64,000 nucleotides of DNA from Lepus europaeus (taxonomy: Eukaryota; Chordata; Mammalia; Lagomorpha; Leporidae), in the NCBI RefSeq assembly GCF_033115175.1, contig NC_084831.1, forward strand, positions 45,354,002 to 45,418,001, read 5' to 3'. A model generated the notes under the pieces. It ran no database searches. It saw only the letters and a list, made by a program, of their open reading frames with translations, and was not told the DNA's origin. Every line of letters begins with the position of its first letter. The first letter of the stretch is position 1. The translations under genes and the position numbers were made by a program. Of this stretch, positions 56,409 to 63,736 are shown one piece after another.

Positions 56409-58935
56409 TCTTCCTTTGCCGTTGGTTCACCCTCCAATGGCCGCCGCGGCCGGCACGCTGCGGCCAGTGCACTGCGCTGATCCGAAGGCAGGAGCCAGGG
56501 GCTTATCCTGGTCTCCCATGGGGTGCAGGGCCCAAGCACTTGAGCCATCCTCCACTGCACTCCCGGGCCACAGCAGAGAGCTGGCCTGGAAGAGGGGCAA
56601 CCGGGACAGAATCCAGCGCCCCGACCGGAACTAGAACCCAGTGTGCTGGTGCCGCAAGGCGGAGGATTAGCCTATTGAGCCACGGCGCCGGCCCTATTAC
56701 TCTGACTTTCAAATAAAAATTATTTTCTGCCTGCTACCTGCCCACCACATGTTCAGTGCCACCCTCTGGTGGCATGTTTTGTGTGCACAGATGTAGACTG
56801 TCCTTATTCTGACTTGTCCCTCATTCCCCAGAATAACCACGTGTTGTTTCTGTATCCTGTATATTTATCTGAACCAGAGAGAGAGAAGCAGCTCCTCCAC
56901 CCTGCCTGCTCGGTGTTCTTGCCCGCAGCGCTCTACTGCGCGTGCTCTCCCGAGGTGGCAAGGGACCGCCTGCCCCGCCTCCCTTGAGTCTGTGCACCTT
57001 TGTGCGAGCACACGTGCCTTGCTTTTCCTCTCGCCCCTCCCTGGCTCTTCCCTGGCTTTCTTCACCCCCAGTTGTGGCCTGTCCTTCCCGCCTCACTGCT
57101 CTCTTCTCTGCCAGCCATCATAGCCGTTCTCAGGGCTCTGACGGCCCCTGTGACGGTGACTCTGCCATGCCTCAGACACCAGACCCTTTACTGTCGTGTT
57201 GTAATCTCTCCTGGCACCTCAAATTCAGCTTGTCCGGAGCAGCCATTTTCTTCCCCATTCCAAAATGGCTCTTCATTGATGTTCTCAGAATATTTCTGTT
57301 AGTGAAAAAACAGTTTTCCTTTCTTGGCTGCCAAGTCAACACGTTTAGTTCCTGCATCTCGGCCTTCTCTTAGATCTGCCCGTTTTCCATAACCAGGAAA
57401 GATTATAGGAAGGAGAGCAGCTGCTGTTGCTGCGTGCTTTCTCTGCGGCGTATGCTGTGCTGAGAGCCTCCTGCACGTTCTCTCATCTCAGCCGTAGGGA
57501 GCCTCGTGCAGTGTGAACTGTTATTAATCCTCGTTCTATAGATGGGGAAGTGGAGACTCAAGAAGTGCTAGAGCCAACTCTGGAACTGAGTTCTGGGACT
57601 GTGTTTTGCTATCTCTGTGTCCTATAGTGTTTATTGTGGTTTTCTTTATGATCAGGCCTTTGTATACCATAATGAGAACTATTAAATGTGGAGTTCTTTT
57701 TACTAATGGCATATTAGGATGATCATTAATGTTACTTATGTATAATTTGCATTTAGCCAAATTTCTAAGACAGTTTGTAGAAGCTTATAATAAAAATACA
57801 GTTGTAACAGTTTGAATAAAAATGGAACAGAATTGTGAAATGTTGAGGATATGGAGACATGGGCGCTTTGCATGAGTTTGAGTTATAATTTTGTGTTTTA
57901 AAGCATGAGAGTGGTCTAAGAATGTGTGAAAAGTGTGATGACCAAGGTTTCAGTACTTACCCAGTTTGAGGATATGCGGTTTATTTTTAGTTTGGAATAA
58001 AGGTGAAGATAGGAAGTGTGCTTCGCCGATTTCCTGAGTCCCACAGATACATCTGCCCGGCGTGCGTGTTCTGCCTCAGTTCCAGCCTGGGAACAGAAAG
58101 GCCGCACCGCACTGGGCCCTGTCACCAATCATGAAGTAACGTTTACCGCAGGGTTTGTGTTACGGAAAGAGAGCAGTGGGGAACGAGGAAGCCTGAGGTT
58201 GAAATCTCGAGATTGTAACGAGATTCAAATCTTTCCAAATGCACTGCAGATCGTGCGGCAGTGGGAGCGGAAGACGGTGAAATCTGCCAAGACACCAGTG
58301 GCGGCGGAGCCTCGGAAAGCAGCGCAGTACTTCTGTGAGAAATCCCCCTACTTCGTAGTTTTTTGCCCTTAGGTCTTTATACCCCTAAAGCAATCAGCCT
58401 ATCTTTAGTCAGTGGGGAAATTATAATAGCGCTGACTTTGAGATCACCAAGACTTACATTCTCTCAAAATAGCTGCAGTGTAAATTCACCCTTAGTTTTA
58501 AGCACCAGCACCAGGAAGATAGCTTTTTATAGTTACTTATATTCCATCTTGTTCCAAGAAAGTTTTTTATTTTGTTTTGCTTTGTTTTTTAGGATTTATT
58601 TATTTGAAAGGCACAGTCAGGCTGGCTCTGTGGCATAGTAGGCTGAACTTCCGCCTGCTGTGCCAGCATGCCAGGTGGGTAGCAGTTCGAGTCTCGGCTG
58701 CTCCTTTTCCGATCCAGCTCTCTGCTGTGGCAGTATGGTCAAGTGCTTGAGCCCCTGGCTCTTGGCTTCAGATCAGCCCAGCTCTGCAGTGGTCATTTGG
58801 GGAATGAACCAGCAGATAGAAGATCTCTCTCTGTCTCTTTGTCTCTCACCCTGCGTCTCTCTGTCTATAACTCTGCCTCTCTCAAATAAATAAATAAATC
58901 TTTAAAAAAAAAAAAAAAGGCAAAGTGACACAGGG

Positions 58936-58979
<44 letters not shown>

Positions 58980-61290
58980 GATCTTCTGTCCACTGATTCC
59001 TGCCCCGGATACCTGCAGTAGTCAGGGCTGGACCAGGCAGAAGCCAGGAGCCTAGGACTCCATCCAGTTCTCCAGTCTGAGTGGCAGGATCTCAAGCACT
59101 CGGGCCGTCTTCCACTGCCTTCCCAGGTACATTAGCAGCAAGCTGGCTTGGAAGCATGGAGTAGCCAGGACTCGAATCGGCACTCCTATATGGGATTCAG
59201 GCTTCCCAAGCAGCAGCTTAACCCACTGCACCACAGTACCAGCTCTCCAAAACAGGTCAATGATGGCACAAAAGTAGATAGAGCATAGAAGATTGGAAAG
59301 GAATTAATGGTGGAAGCAGCCCAAGAGTCCCTCAAAAGATGAATGGATAAAAAAGATGTAGGCTTGACATACAATAGAGTTTTATCCAGTCTTAGAAAGG
59401 CTTGTGTTGTTGTTGTTCTGCAGGTAAGCCACTCCTTAAAACACTGCCATTCCATGTCAGAGTGCTGGTTTGAGTCCTGGCTACTCTGCTTCTGAGCCAG
59501 CTCCCTGCTAACGCCCCTGGGAAGTCAGCAGAAGATGGCCTAAATGCTTGGGCCCTGCACCCATGTGGGAGGCTCAGATAGAGCTCCTTTGGCCTGGCCC
59601 AGACATGGCTGTTCTGGCTATTTGGGGTGTGAACCAGTAGATAAAAGATCTCTTTCTCACTGTCTGTGTCTTTCCATCTTTCAATAAATCTTTAAAAAAA
59701 AAAAAAAGGAAATTTTGACATGTGTTATAATATGGGTGAACCTTGAAGACATCATGGTCAGTGAAATAATCCAGTCACAGAAGGAGAAAAACTACATGAT
59801 TGTTCATGAGGTTACTAGGGTAGTCAGATTCATAGATAAGTTGGAATTGTGGTTGGGCTACATTGTAGTAGGACTTGGGCAAGGAGACTGGGGAGTCCCT
59901 GTTTACTACAGGAGTTTAATTTGCCAAGGGAAAAGTTCTAGAAAAGAGGGTGATGATGGTGGCTCAGAGTTGGTGATGTACTTAATAACACTTAACTGTA
60001 CCCTTTAAGTTGGGAAAGGTGGCAAGTTTGATATCACGTATATTTTACCAGGGAAAAAATCAAAATGAAGGAAATGTAAAGATATTAAAATAAGAATCTA
60101 GGACTGATCAAATTACGTGGAATAAGATTGTGCTGTTGGCTAGAGTTGTGCTGTAAATTTAGCTCTTAAAAGAGAGTCAAGTGTAGATTCTGAGTAGTAA
60201 CAGCTAACAATTTTTGAGCCTTCAGTGCTTGCCAAGCGTTATGCTAAGTACTTTGTAGACATTTATCTTTATACCACCCTCACAAAAAAGGATTTTAAAT
60301 TAAAAAAAAAAAAATCTTTATTTACTTGAAAGGCAGAGAGAGAGAGGAAGCCTGTCAGTTATCTTCTATTCACTGTTTTACTCCCCAAATGGCCACAATG
60401 GCTGGGGCTGGGTCAGGCTCAAACCTCAAACCAGGAACTCCATCTGGGTCTCCCACCTGAGTGGCACAGTGCCAGCTGCTTATGTTGTTTTTATTTTCTC
60501 TGTGTGTGAGGAGGAAGGGAGAGGTAGGAAAGGAGCTTGCGCTCTCATCTGCCCGTTTTCTCCCTGGAAGCTGGGAGCTTACTCCAGATCACCACTGCCT
60601 CCCAGGATCTGCACTGACAGGAGCCAGAGCTGAGAGGTGAACCCAGGCACTCTGATATGGGGTGCGGGATTCTTAATGGGCGTCTTAGCCCCTAGACCAG
60701 ACACCCACCCCTGCAATAGGTTTTATATACTAGAAAGATGGGAAACCGCATCTCAGGCAAGTGACTCACCCAAGATCTCCTATCCAGAAAGAGTCAGGTC
60801 TGGGATTTGAACCCAAACCTGTCAGACTCCAAAATGAGTCCATTCCTTCAACCCGTGCTCCTGTGTATACCACCCTACTCCACAGGGCACTCGAAACAAA
60901 AGAAAATTAATATAAACATCGTGTCTGTCATTTCCCATGGGTATCTTTCTAGACTTGAGCAGGCGCTCACCGCCAGGGTGTTGGGCTCATCACCTCCCTC
61001 CTGTGACTCTCGTAGATAGCAGCCGGTTTCTCACAGAGGCCTCGCTGAGGTGTCCCCTGGAAGACACCTACATGCACTCTTCTGGGAAGCTCCAGTTCTA
61101 CAGAGAGAAGACTGCAGACTCCCACGGGCCGCCACTGAAACACGAGGCTGGCTCAACCCAGGAGGCGAAGAAGAGCAAGAAGAGAGCTTTTGAGGAGTCC
61201 GAGAAAGAGCAGAGTAGCTCCTCACAGGCTTCCAAGCAGAAGTGCGTGTGCCTCACCGTGCAGGACTGGGACTTACTAAACTCCTACTGA
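40573..61290 (+). CDS. LRRC42: LRRC42, leucine-rich repeat-containing protein 42 (seven coding exons)
   Basis: Joining 40573-41045, 47875-48006, 49130-49248, 51799-51887, 52061-52174, 58250-58334 and 61016-61290 gives 1287 bases: 428 codons plus TGA, the same length I recall for human LRRC42. All junctions are GT-AG. The N-terminal 158 residues (MSYYLNSENHLDPGP...) come from one exon. Leucine-rich repeats follow at about 173-280, for example ELTCLDLSCCKL, VTQLHLKDNCLSDAG, LTLLDLSCNPEITDAG and LNCLDISGTGL. The last 120 residues are polar and more diverged from human, with a basic KKSKKR cluster (389-394) that could be a nuclear localisation signal (inference). The end DWDLLNSY is conserved. 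No molecular function is firmly established for this protein. It is transcribed away from HSPB11 from the shared CpG island and appears intact. Confidence 0.95.
41297..41617 (-). mobile_element. older C-SINE, 250 bases after an LRRC42 exon
   Basis: AGAAGATACT (41287) and AGAGGATACT (41619) are a one-mismatch target duplication. Confidence 0.93.
41767..41995 (+). repeat. unassigned repeat, copy 1 (LRRC42 first coding intron)
   Basis: CACTAGGTATTGACTCTTAG through TCCTAAAGTTTGGAAATTG and CTCTTGTGACTTGC recur in order at 47482-47722 on the same strand. Contains the source of the 64-base patch at 42635. Confidence 0.65.
42000..42598 (-). mobile_element. old L1M-like fragment, interrupted by a C-SINE
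   Basis: TATATAAATGGCAGCACAGT and TGCACCTTGCTTTCACATAA are typical of reverse-complement old L1. The SINE at 42208-42527 splits it. Confidence 0.5.
42208..42527 (-). mobile_element. older C-SINE in L1
   Basis: AAGATTTATTTATTTATTTG tail; head GCTACAACACCAGCCC. Confidence 0.92.
42599..42962 (-). mobile_element. degenerate SINE carrying the 64-bp patch
   Basis: TTTAATTGATAGGCAAAAAG tail, patch at 42635-42698, body from CCCATCCACTGGTCC to ACACCTGCCCC. Confidence 0.82.
42635..42698 (+). repeat. 64-bp patch duplicated from 41863-41926 into an old SINE
   Basis: ACCGAAGTTTTGTCTCCTAA through CTTGTGACTTGCTTTTGATC differs from 41863-41926 at about five of 64 bases, and interrupts the 3' part of the old SINE at 42599. 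Confidence 0.8.
43490..43768 (+). mobile_element. degenerate old SINE
   Basis: An A-run precedes AGCAGATACTTACCCTGG; tail TAAATAAATAAAATTT. Confidence 0.72.
43965..44251 (+). mobile_element. old L1 fragment, sense
   Basis: GGAAAGCAGTTTGGCAGTAT, TTGTTCATTGCAGTATTG and AAATGTCCAACAATAGGAA follow old L1 ORF2 order. It ends where a C-SINE begins. Confidence 0.6.
44252..44532 (-). mobile_element. older C-SINE
   Basis: AAAGATTTATTTGAAAGGC tail; head CTTAACCCACAACTCC. Confidence 0.9.
44548..44897 (+). mobile_element. young C-SINE, 15-bp target duplication
   Basis: AAAAACCCTTCCTTT at 44533-44547 and, with one change, at 44898-44912. Long A-tail. Confidence 0.96.
45051..45316 (+). mobile_element. 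older C-SINE, head shortened
   Basis: GGGGTTGGTGTTTGGTACAG jumps to CAGCTCTCTGCCAGTGTGCC. Confidence 0.9.
45444..45748 (-). mobile_element. older C-SINE
   Basis: GAGATTTTATTTATTTTAAA tail; head TATGCCACAACAATGGC. Confidence 0.88.
45762..46099 (-). mobile_element. C-SINE with GGGACTCAGCT tripled
   Basis: Three copies of an 11-base unit at about 45997-46028. Confidence 0.9.
46176..46385 (+). repeat. MIR element carrying a short SINE fragment
   Basis: AATAATAATAGCTCCCATTT on the left and GAGAAACTGAAGCTCAGGAA on the right are MIR. A 65-base C-SINE head with an A-run (46199-46263) is inserted. Confidence 0.6.
46199..46263 (+). mobile_element. C-SINE head fused directly to an A-run
   Basis: GGGGCCATTGCTGTAGCACA and about 50 bases of head, then A14. 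Sits inside a MIR. Confidence 0.8.
46386..47481. other. LRRC42 intron, unassigned
   Basis: No repeat or exon recognised. Confidence 0.5.
47482..47722 (+). repeat. unassigned repeat, copy 2 (same intron)
   Basis: CACTAGATACTAAATATCAG, TCCTAAAGTTTGGAATTCC and TTTTCTCTGGTGACTTGCC align with copy 1; roughly 70 percent alike by eye. Confidence 0.6.
47875..48006 (+). CDS. LRRC42: LRRC42 coding exon 2 (LRR start)
   Basis: Acceptor CATCCACAG and donor TCCAG|GTACTG. It encodes YLVISEKLEEIKSFRELTCL onward, including the first leucine-rich repeat and the DHELLEHLTNEAL helix. Confidence 0.95.
48007..49129. other. LRRC42 intron between the first two LRR exons
   Basis: 1.1 kb with no recognised repeat. 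Confidence 0.5.
49130..49248 (+). CDS. LRRC42: LRRC42 coding exon 3 (LRR)
   Basis: Acceptor TTTCCCTAG, donor GTAAGT. It encodes VTQLHLKDNCLSDAGVRKMT and a third repeat start ending LLDLS. Confidence 0.95.
49350..49435 (+). repeat. MIR 3' fragment
   Basis: AAGTTAGTGGCAGAGCAGTA and AGCTAGGGGCCTTTGACCCC resemble the end of MIR. Confidence 0.35.
49678..50037 (+). mobile_element. young C-SINE, 9-bp target duplication
   Basis: GTGACAGAG at 49669-49677 and 50038-50046; very GC-rich and nearly intact. Confidence 0.96.
50245..50335 (+). repeat. L2-like fragment
   Basis: TTCATTCAACAAATATTTTT then GAGCATCTGTAGTGTGCTGA. Confidence 0.5.
50425..51090 (-). mobile_element. older C-SINE, split by a young copy
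   Basis: 50425-50641 and 50990-51090. Confidence 0.88.
50642..50989 (+). mobile_element. young C-SINE with A-tail followed by a G-run
   Basis: TTATATCAG flanks it. The tail reads A10 then about G10. Confidence 0.93.
51128..51442 (+). mobile_element. older C-SINE
   Basis: GAAGCAGGTTTTGTGGCAC head; CTTTCAAATAAATAAAC tail. Confidence 0.9.
51799..51887 (+). CDS. LRRC42: LRRC42 coding exon 4 (LRR)
   Basis: Acceptor GCCATCCAG, donor CTCAAG|GTATGA. It encodes CNPEITDAGIGYLFSFRKLN and CLDISGTGLK, matching human almost exactly. Confidence 0.95.
52061..52174 (+). CDS. LRRC42: LRRC42 coding exon 5
   Basis: Acceptor CCCTCACTAG, donor GATCAG|GTACTC. It encodes DVKAVKHKLQTHIGLVHSKV and on to TEGWADQ, residues 272-309. 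Confidence 0.95.
52585..52663 (+). repeat. simple repeat (CTT)n then (CCTT)n
   Basis: About nine CTT units pass into about twelve CTTC units: an uninterrupted polypyrimidine tract in an LRRC42 intron. Confidence 0.95.
52730..53011 (-). mobile_element. older C-SINE, 5' head missing
   Basis: AAGATTTACTTATCTATTTG tail; stops at GATGCTGGTGCTTCAGG where the next SINE's T-run starts. Confidence 0.9.
53012..53300 (-). mobile_element. older C-SINE
   Basis: T-run, TTTATTTGAAAGGCAGAG; head CACAATACCGGCCTCC. Confidence 0.9.
53301..54543 (-). pseudogene. HMGN1: HMGN1 processed pseudogene
   Basis: The minus strand carries an intronless, decayed copy of HMGN1 mRNA, the nucleosome-binding high-mobility-group protein. 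The start region is at 54448 (CAGCATGCCC), followed by an extra insertion of about 20 bases and then AAGAGGAAGGTC. Recognisable pieces include KQAEVASQET, EGNTETENKESPEEK and the ending EAKSD-TAA at 54171. Much of the nucleosome-binding segment (RRSARLSAK) is deleted and the frame is broken several times. The 3' UTR match continues to about 53301 (CTTATCAGTGGGCCC, GGTGTCAGCTTAACATTCC). It is interrupted by a C-SINE at 53784-54114 and bounded by SINEs on both sides, so its true ends and A-tail are not visible. It lies antisense in an LRRC42 intron. Identification is from recall of HMGN1. Confidence 0.85.
53784..54114 (+). mobile_element. C-SINE in the HMGN1 pseudogene, 13-bp target duplication
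   Basis: AAATGTTCCCTGG at 53771-53783 and 54115-54127, splitting the pseudogene 3' UTR. Confidence 0.96.
54550..54773 (-). mobile_element. C-SINE 3' part (head missing)
   Basis: AAAGATGTATTTACTTGAAA tail; ends at TTTCCCAGGCCAT. Confidence 0.9.
54774..55665. other. LRRC42 intron, unassigned
   Basis: Nothing recognised. Confidence 0.5.
55666..55994 (+). mobile_element. older C-SINE
   Basis: TGGCCAGTGTGGCACAGTGG head; AAACAAATAACTTTTTAAA tail. Confidence 0.92.
56001..56725 (+). mobile_element. older C-SINE, split by a young copy
   Basis: 56001-56317 and 56695-56725 (TTTCAAATAAAAAT). Confidence 0.88.
56318..56694 (-). mobile_element. young C-SINE, 13-bp target duplication
   Basis: TATTACTCTGACT at 56305-56317 and 56695-56707. 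Confidence 0.95.
56726..58249. other. LRRC42 intron before coding exon 6
   Basis: Only a MIR fragment (57505) recognised; the rest is unassigned. Confidence 0.5.
57505..57600 (+). repeat. MIR fragment
   Basis: TTAATCCTCGTTCTATAGAT and GGAAGTGGAGACTCAAGAAG resemble the MIR core. Confidence 0.45.
58250..58334 (+). CDS. LRRC42: LRRC42 coding exon 6
   Basis: Acceptor GCACTGCAG, donor TTCT|GTGAGA. It encodes IVRQWERKTVKSAKTPVAAE and PRKAAQYF. This stretch differs from human at many positions but keeps the IV-QWER start and length. Confidence 0.9.
58585..59247 (-). mobile_element. older C-SINE, split by another copy
   Basis: 58585-58618 and 58914-59247, with a long GA run near 58937-58978. Confidence 0.87.
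58619..58913 (+). mobile_element. C-SINE nested in the previous copy
   Basis: GGCTGGCTCTGTGGC head; AAAGGCACAGT and AAAGGCAAAGT flank it. Confidence 0.9.
59246..60075 (+). mobile_element. old L1 (L1MB/MC-like) 3' end, interrupted by a C-SINE
   Basis: GATGAATGGATAAAAAAGAT, GGGTGAACCTTGAAGACATC, GAAATAATCCAGTCACAGA and the closing TATATTTTACCAGGGAAAAA match the standard old L1 3' end. A SINE lies at 59398-59708. Confidence 0.7.
59398..59708 (+). mobile_element. older C-SINE in L1
   Basis: Degenerate head, AGTGCTGGTTTGAGTCC box, tail CAATAAATCTTTAAAAA. Confidence 0.88.
60300..60480 (-). mobile_element. C-SINE, middle deleted
   Basis: TTTATTTACTTGAAAGGCAG to TCTCCCACCTGAGTGGCACA, then the head. 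Confidence 0.82.
60483..60712 (-). mobile_element. degenerate old SINE
   Basis: GAGGTGAACCCAGGCACTCT and GCCCCTAGACCAGACACCC; an older subfamily. Confidence 0.65.
61016..61290 (+). CDS. LRRC42: LRRC42 terminal coding exon
   Basis: Acceptor CTCTCGTAG ends at 61015. It encodes SSRFLTEASLRCPLEDTYMH through DWDLLNSY, with TGA at 61288-61290. The KKSKKR cluster and Ser/Glu-rich tail lie here. Confidence 0.93.
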
Positions 61291-61512
61291 TTGGCCGCTG
61301 CAGGCAGACCTGTGTTCCCAAAACTCTAACTGCAGAGAAAGGGGATGATGATGATTTACTTTTGTTTGAATTTACCTATGGCATTAGCATAGCAAGCAGA
61401 TATTTCTACTTTTGTGGTGGGGAGGGGAATGCTATGGAAGTATGTAATAATTTCTAATGTATATTTTCAATACATAGTAATTTTTTCAAATAAACGTTTT
61501 TGCTGTCCTTAA
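61291..61512 (+). other. LRRC42: LRRC42 3' UTR
   Basis: About 220 bases from the stop to just past the AATAAA at 61489. It runs almost directly into a minus-strand C-SINE whose T-rich end starts at about 61512. Confidence 0.75.
61489..61494 (+). terminator. LRRC42 poly(A) signal AATAAA
   Basis: Canonical hexamer 200 bases after the stop codon, followed within 20 bases by a T/GT-rich stretch that could serve as the downstream element. Confidence 0.8.
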
Positions 61513-61838
61513 GTTTTTTTGTTTTTGTTTTTAATGTGTTTATGTATTTGAAAGGCAGAGCAGCAGAGGCAGGGATGATCTTCTGTCTGCTGGTTTACTC
61601 AAATGGCTGCAACAGCAGCATCTAGGCCAGGGAAGAGCCAGGAGCCCAGAAGTCCATTCTGGTCTCTCATGTGCATGCAGGGGCCCAAGCACTTGGGCCA
61701 TCTTCTACTGCCTTCCCAGGTCATAGCAGAGAGCGGGATCAGAAGTAGAGCAGCTGGGACTGGAAATGGCGCCCGTATGGGATGCCGGCAGTACAGGCAG
61801 TGATGGCTTTACCCACTACACCACAGTACCACCCGCAT
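61512..61838 (-). mobile_element. older C-SINE just past the LRRC42 poly(A) signal
   Basis: Its T-rich tail begins about 18 bases after AATAAA; head ACCACAGTACCACCCGC. Confidence 0.9.
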
Positions 61839-61844
61839 TGCCTT

Positions 61845-62136
61845 CTTTAAAAAAAATAATGTGTATGTGTGTGTGTGTGTGTGTGTATGGCAGAGGGAGA
61901 GAGTACTCCCATACTCTGGTTTACTCAAATGGCCACAATACCTTACCAGGCCAAGGCAGGAGCCTTGAACTCCATCCTGGGCTCCCACTTGGGTAGCAGG
62001 GGCCCAAGCACTTGAGCCATCTTCTGCTGCCTTCTCAGGTACACAAACAGGAAGCTGGATCGGAAGCAAAGTAGTGGAGACCTAAGCCGGCTCTCTGATG
62101 TGGCTTAACCTGCTGTGCCAAAATGCCAGTTCCCTG
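61845..62136 (-). mobile_element. older SINE with (GT)n in its tail
   Basis: GTGTGTATGGCAGAGGGAGA then body; head GTGCCAAAATGCCAGTTCC. Confidence 0.87.
61861..61886 (+). repeat. (GT)n microsatellite in a SINE tail
   Basis: A GT run interrupts the 3' end of the minus-strand SINE at 61845. Confidence 0.85.
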
Positions 62137-62284
62137 CATTACTTTCTTAAATAATTATTCCCACTTATTAAAATCCTGACTGTTAAGTGAACCACAGGAA
62201 TCTTCGCGTTAGACAAGAACCTGAGACCAGTGACTTGCCTGAGAAAGAGGCAGAGGCTCCTTTCTTCGTTGAGATGAACTTCTG

Positions 62285-62480
62285 CTGGAAAGGGCCGGTT
62301 GTAAATGTGTGAGGCTTTGAAAGCCGTAGGCTTCTGTGGCAGCTACTCAGCCCTGCGTGTGAAGCACAAAAGCAGCCATAGACAGTGCATAACGCGTGTC
62401 GCTGTACTCCAGGTTTCATTTACAAAAACAAGGGGCTCACTGGAGTACCTTGTGTGCCATGGTTTGTCAACCTCTGCCTT
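62285..62480 (-). mobile_element. second copy of the same MER DNA transposon, inverted
   Basis: AAAAGCAGCCATAGACAGTG and TTTCATTTACAAAAACAAGG are the reverse of the family seen at 30124. Confidence 0.55.
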
Positions 62481-62494
62481 GAATCAGTTATTTT

Positions 62495-62813
62495 TTTAAA
62501 AAAGATTTATTTATTTATGTGAAAGAGTTACACAGAGAGATGAGAGGCAGAGGAAGGTCTTTTATCCAATGGCTCACTCCCCAATTGGCTGCAACAGCCA
62601 GAGCTACACCAATCTGGAACCAGGAGCCTCTAACAGGTCTCCCTCTCTGCGGGTACAGGGGCCCAAGGACCTGGGCCATCTTTTATTGCTTTCCCAGGCC
62701 ATGGCAGAGAGCTGGGTTGGAAGTGGAGCAGCTGGGACTTGAACTGGCACCCATATAGGATGCAGGCGTCTCAGGCCAGGGCATTAACCCGCTGCACCAC
62801 AGCGCCAGCCCCC
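62495..62813 (-). mobile_element. C-SINE, 14-bp target duplication
   Basis: GAATCAGTTATTTT at 62481-62494 and 62814-62827. Confidence 0.95.
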
Positions 62814-62827
62814 GAATCAGTTATTTT

Positions 62828-62988
62828 GTAAACGTTAATGCACTCACAAATCACTTGGAGATCTTGTTAAAATGCAGATTTTGATTGAGTAGGGCCTAAG
62901 ATTCAGCATTTCTAACTGGTGGCCGGCGGGCACCAGTGCTGCTCATTTGTGGGCCACCATGAGTAGCAAAGCACTAGACTTTCACTGG
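62828..62988 (-). mobile_element. MER5A-like DNA transposon fragment
   Basis: AAATCACTTGGAGATCTTG, TTAAAATGCAGATTTTGATT and GATTCAGCATTTCTAACTG follow MER5A in reverse complement. A C-SINE separates it from the MER copy to the left. Confidence 0.6.
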
Positions 62989-63015
62989 CCAATACCACAG
63001 CCCTGGCTACATAGA

Positions 63016-63316
63016 TCTTATTTTAAGATTTATTTATTTATAAAAGAGTTAGAGACACAGATCCATCTGCTGGTTCACTCTCCAAATGGCTGCATCAGCC
63101 AGAGCTGGGCCAGGCCAAAGCCAGGAGCCTAGAATCCCATGTGCATTTCCCACATGGGTGGCAGGGGCCCAACTTGGGCCATCTTCAGCTGCTTTCCCAG
63201 GGACGTTAACAGGGAAGTGAATCGGAAGTGAAGCAGCCAGGACTCAAACTGGTGTTCCTCGGGTGGCATCTCAGGCAGTGGCTTAACTTAATTCTGTGCC
63301 ACAATGCCAGCTCCTT
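63016..63316 (-). mobile_element. older C-SINE
   Basis: TTAAGATTTATTTATTTATA tail; head GTGCCACAATGCCAGC. Confidence 0.9.
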
Positions 63317-63387
63317 CCCCTGGATGCATTGAGTACCTGAAATCTGGCTAGGCCAAATTGAAATGTGTTATAAAATGCCCACTGGAG

Positions 63388-63653
63388 GGGCTGGTGCTGT
63401 GGCCTAGTGGGTAAAGCTGCCTCTTGCAGTATTGGCATCTCATATGGACTCTGGTTTGAGTCTTGGCTGCTCCACTTTCAATCCAGCTCTCTACTATGGC
63501 CTGGGAAAGCAGTGGAAGATGGCCCAAGTCCTTGGTTCCCTGCACCTGCATGAGAGACCTCGGAAGAGGCTCAAGGCTCCTGGCTTCAGATCAGCACAGC
63601 TGCAGCCATTGTGGCCATCTGGGGAGTGAACCAGCAGATGGAAGACCTCTCTG

Positions 63654-63690
<37 letters not shown>

Positions 63691-63736
63691 GCCTCTCCGT
63701 AACTCTGCCTTTCAAATAAATAAATAAAACTTAAAA
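63388..63736 (+). mobile_element. older C-SINE
   Basis: GGGGCTGGTGCTGTGGCC to AATAAATAAATAAAACTTAAAA. Confidence 0.93.

Larger units (their letters stand above)
60199..60860 (+). repeat. MIR element interrupted by two SINEs
   Basis: GCTTGCCAAGCGTTATGCTA on the left and CTGGGATTTGAACCCAAACC on the right follow MIR order; SINEs occupy about 60300-60712. Confidence 0.65.

Noticed and set aside
56765-56782. CTCF-like CCACCCTCTGGTGG
   Set aside because: Several core mismatches; too weak to list as a site.
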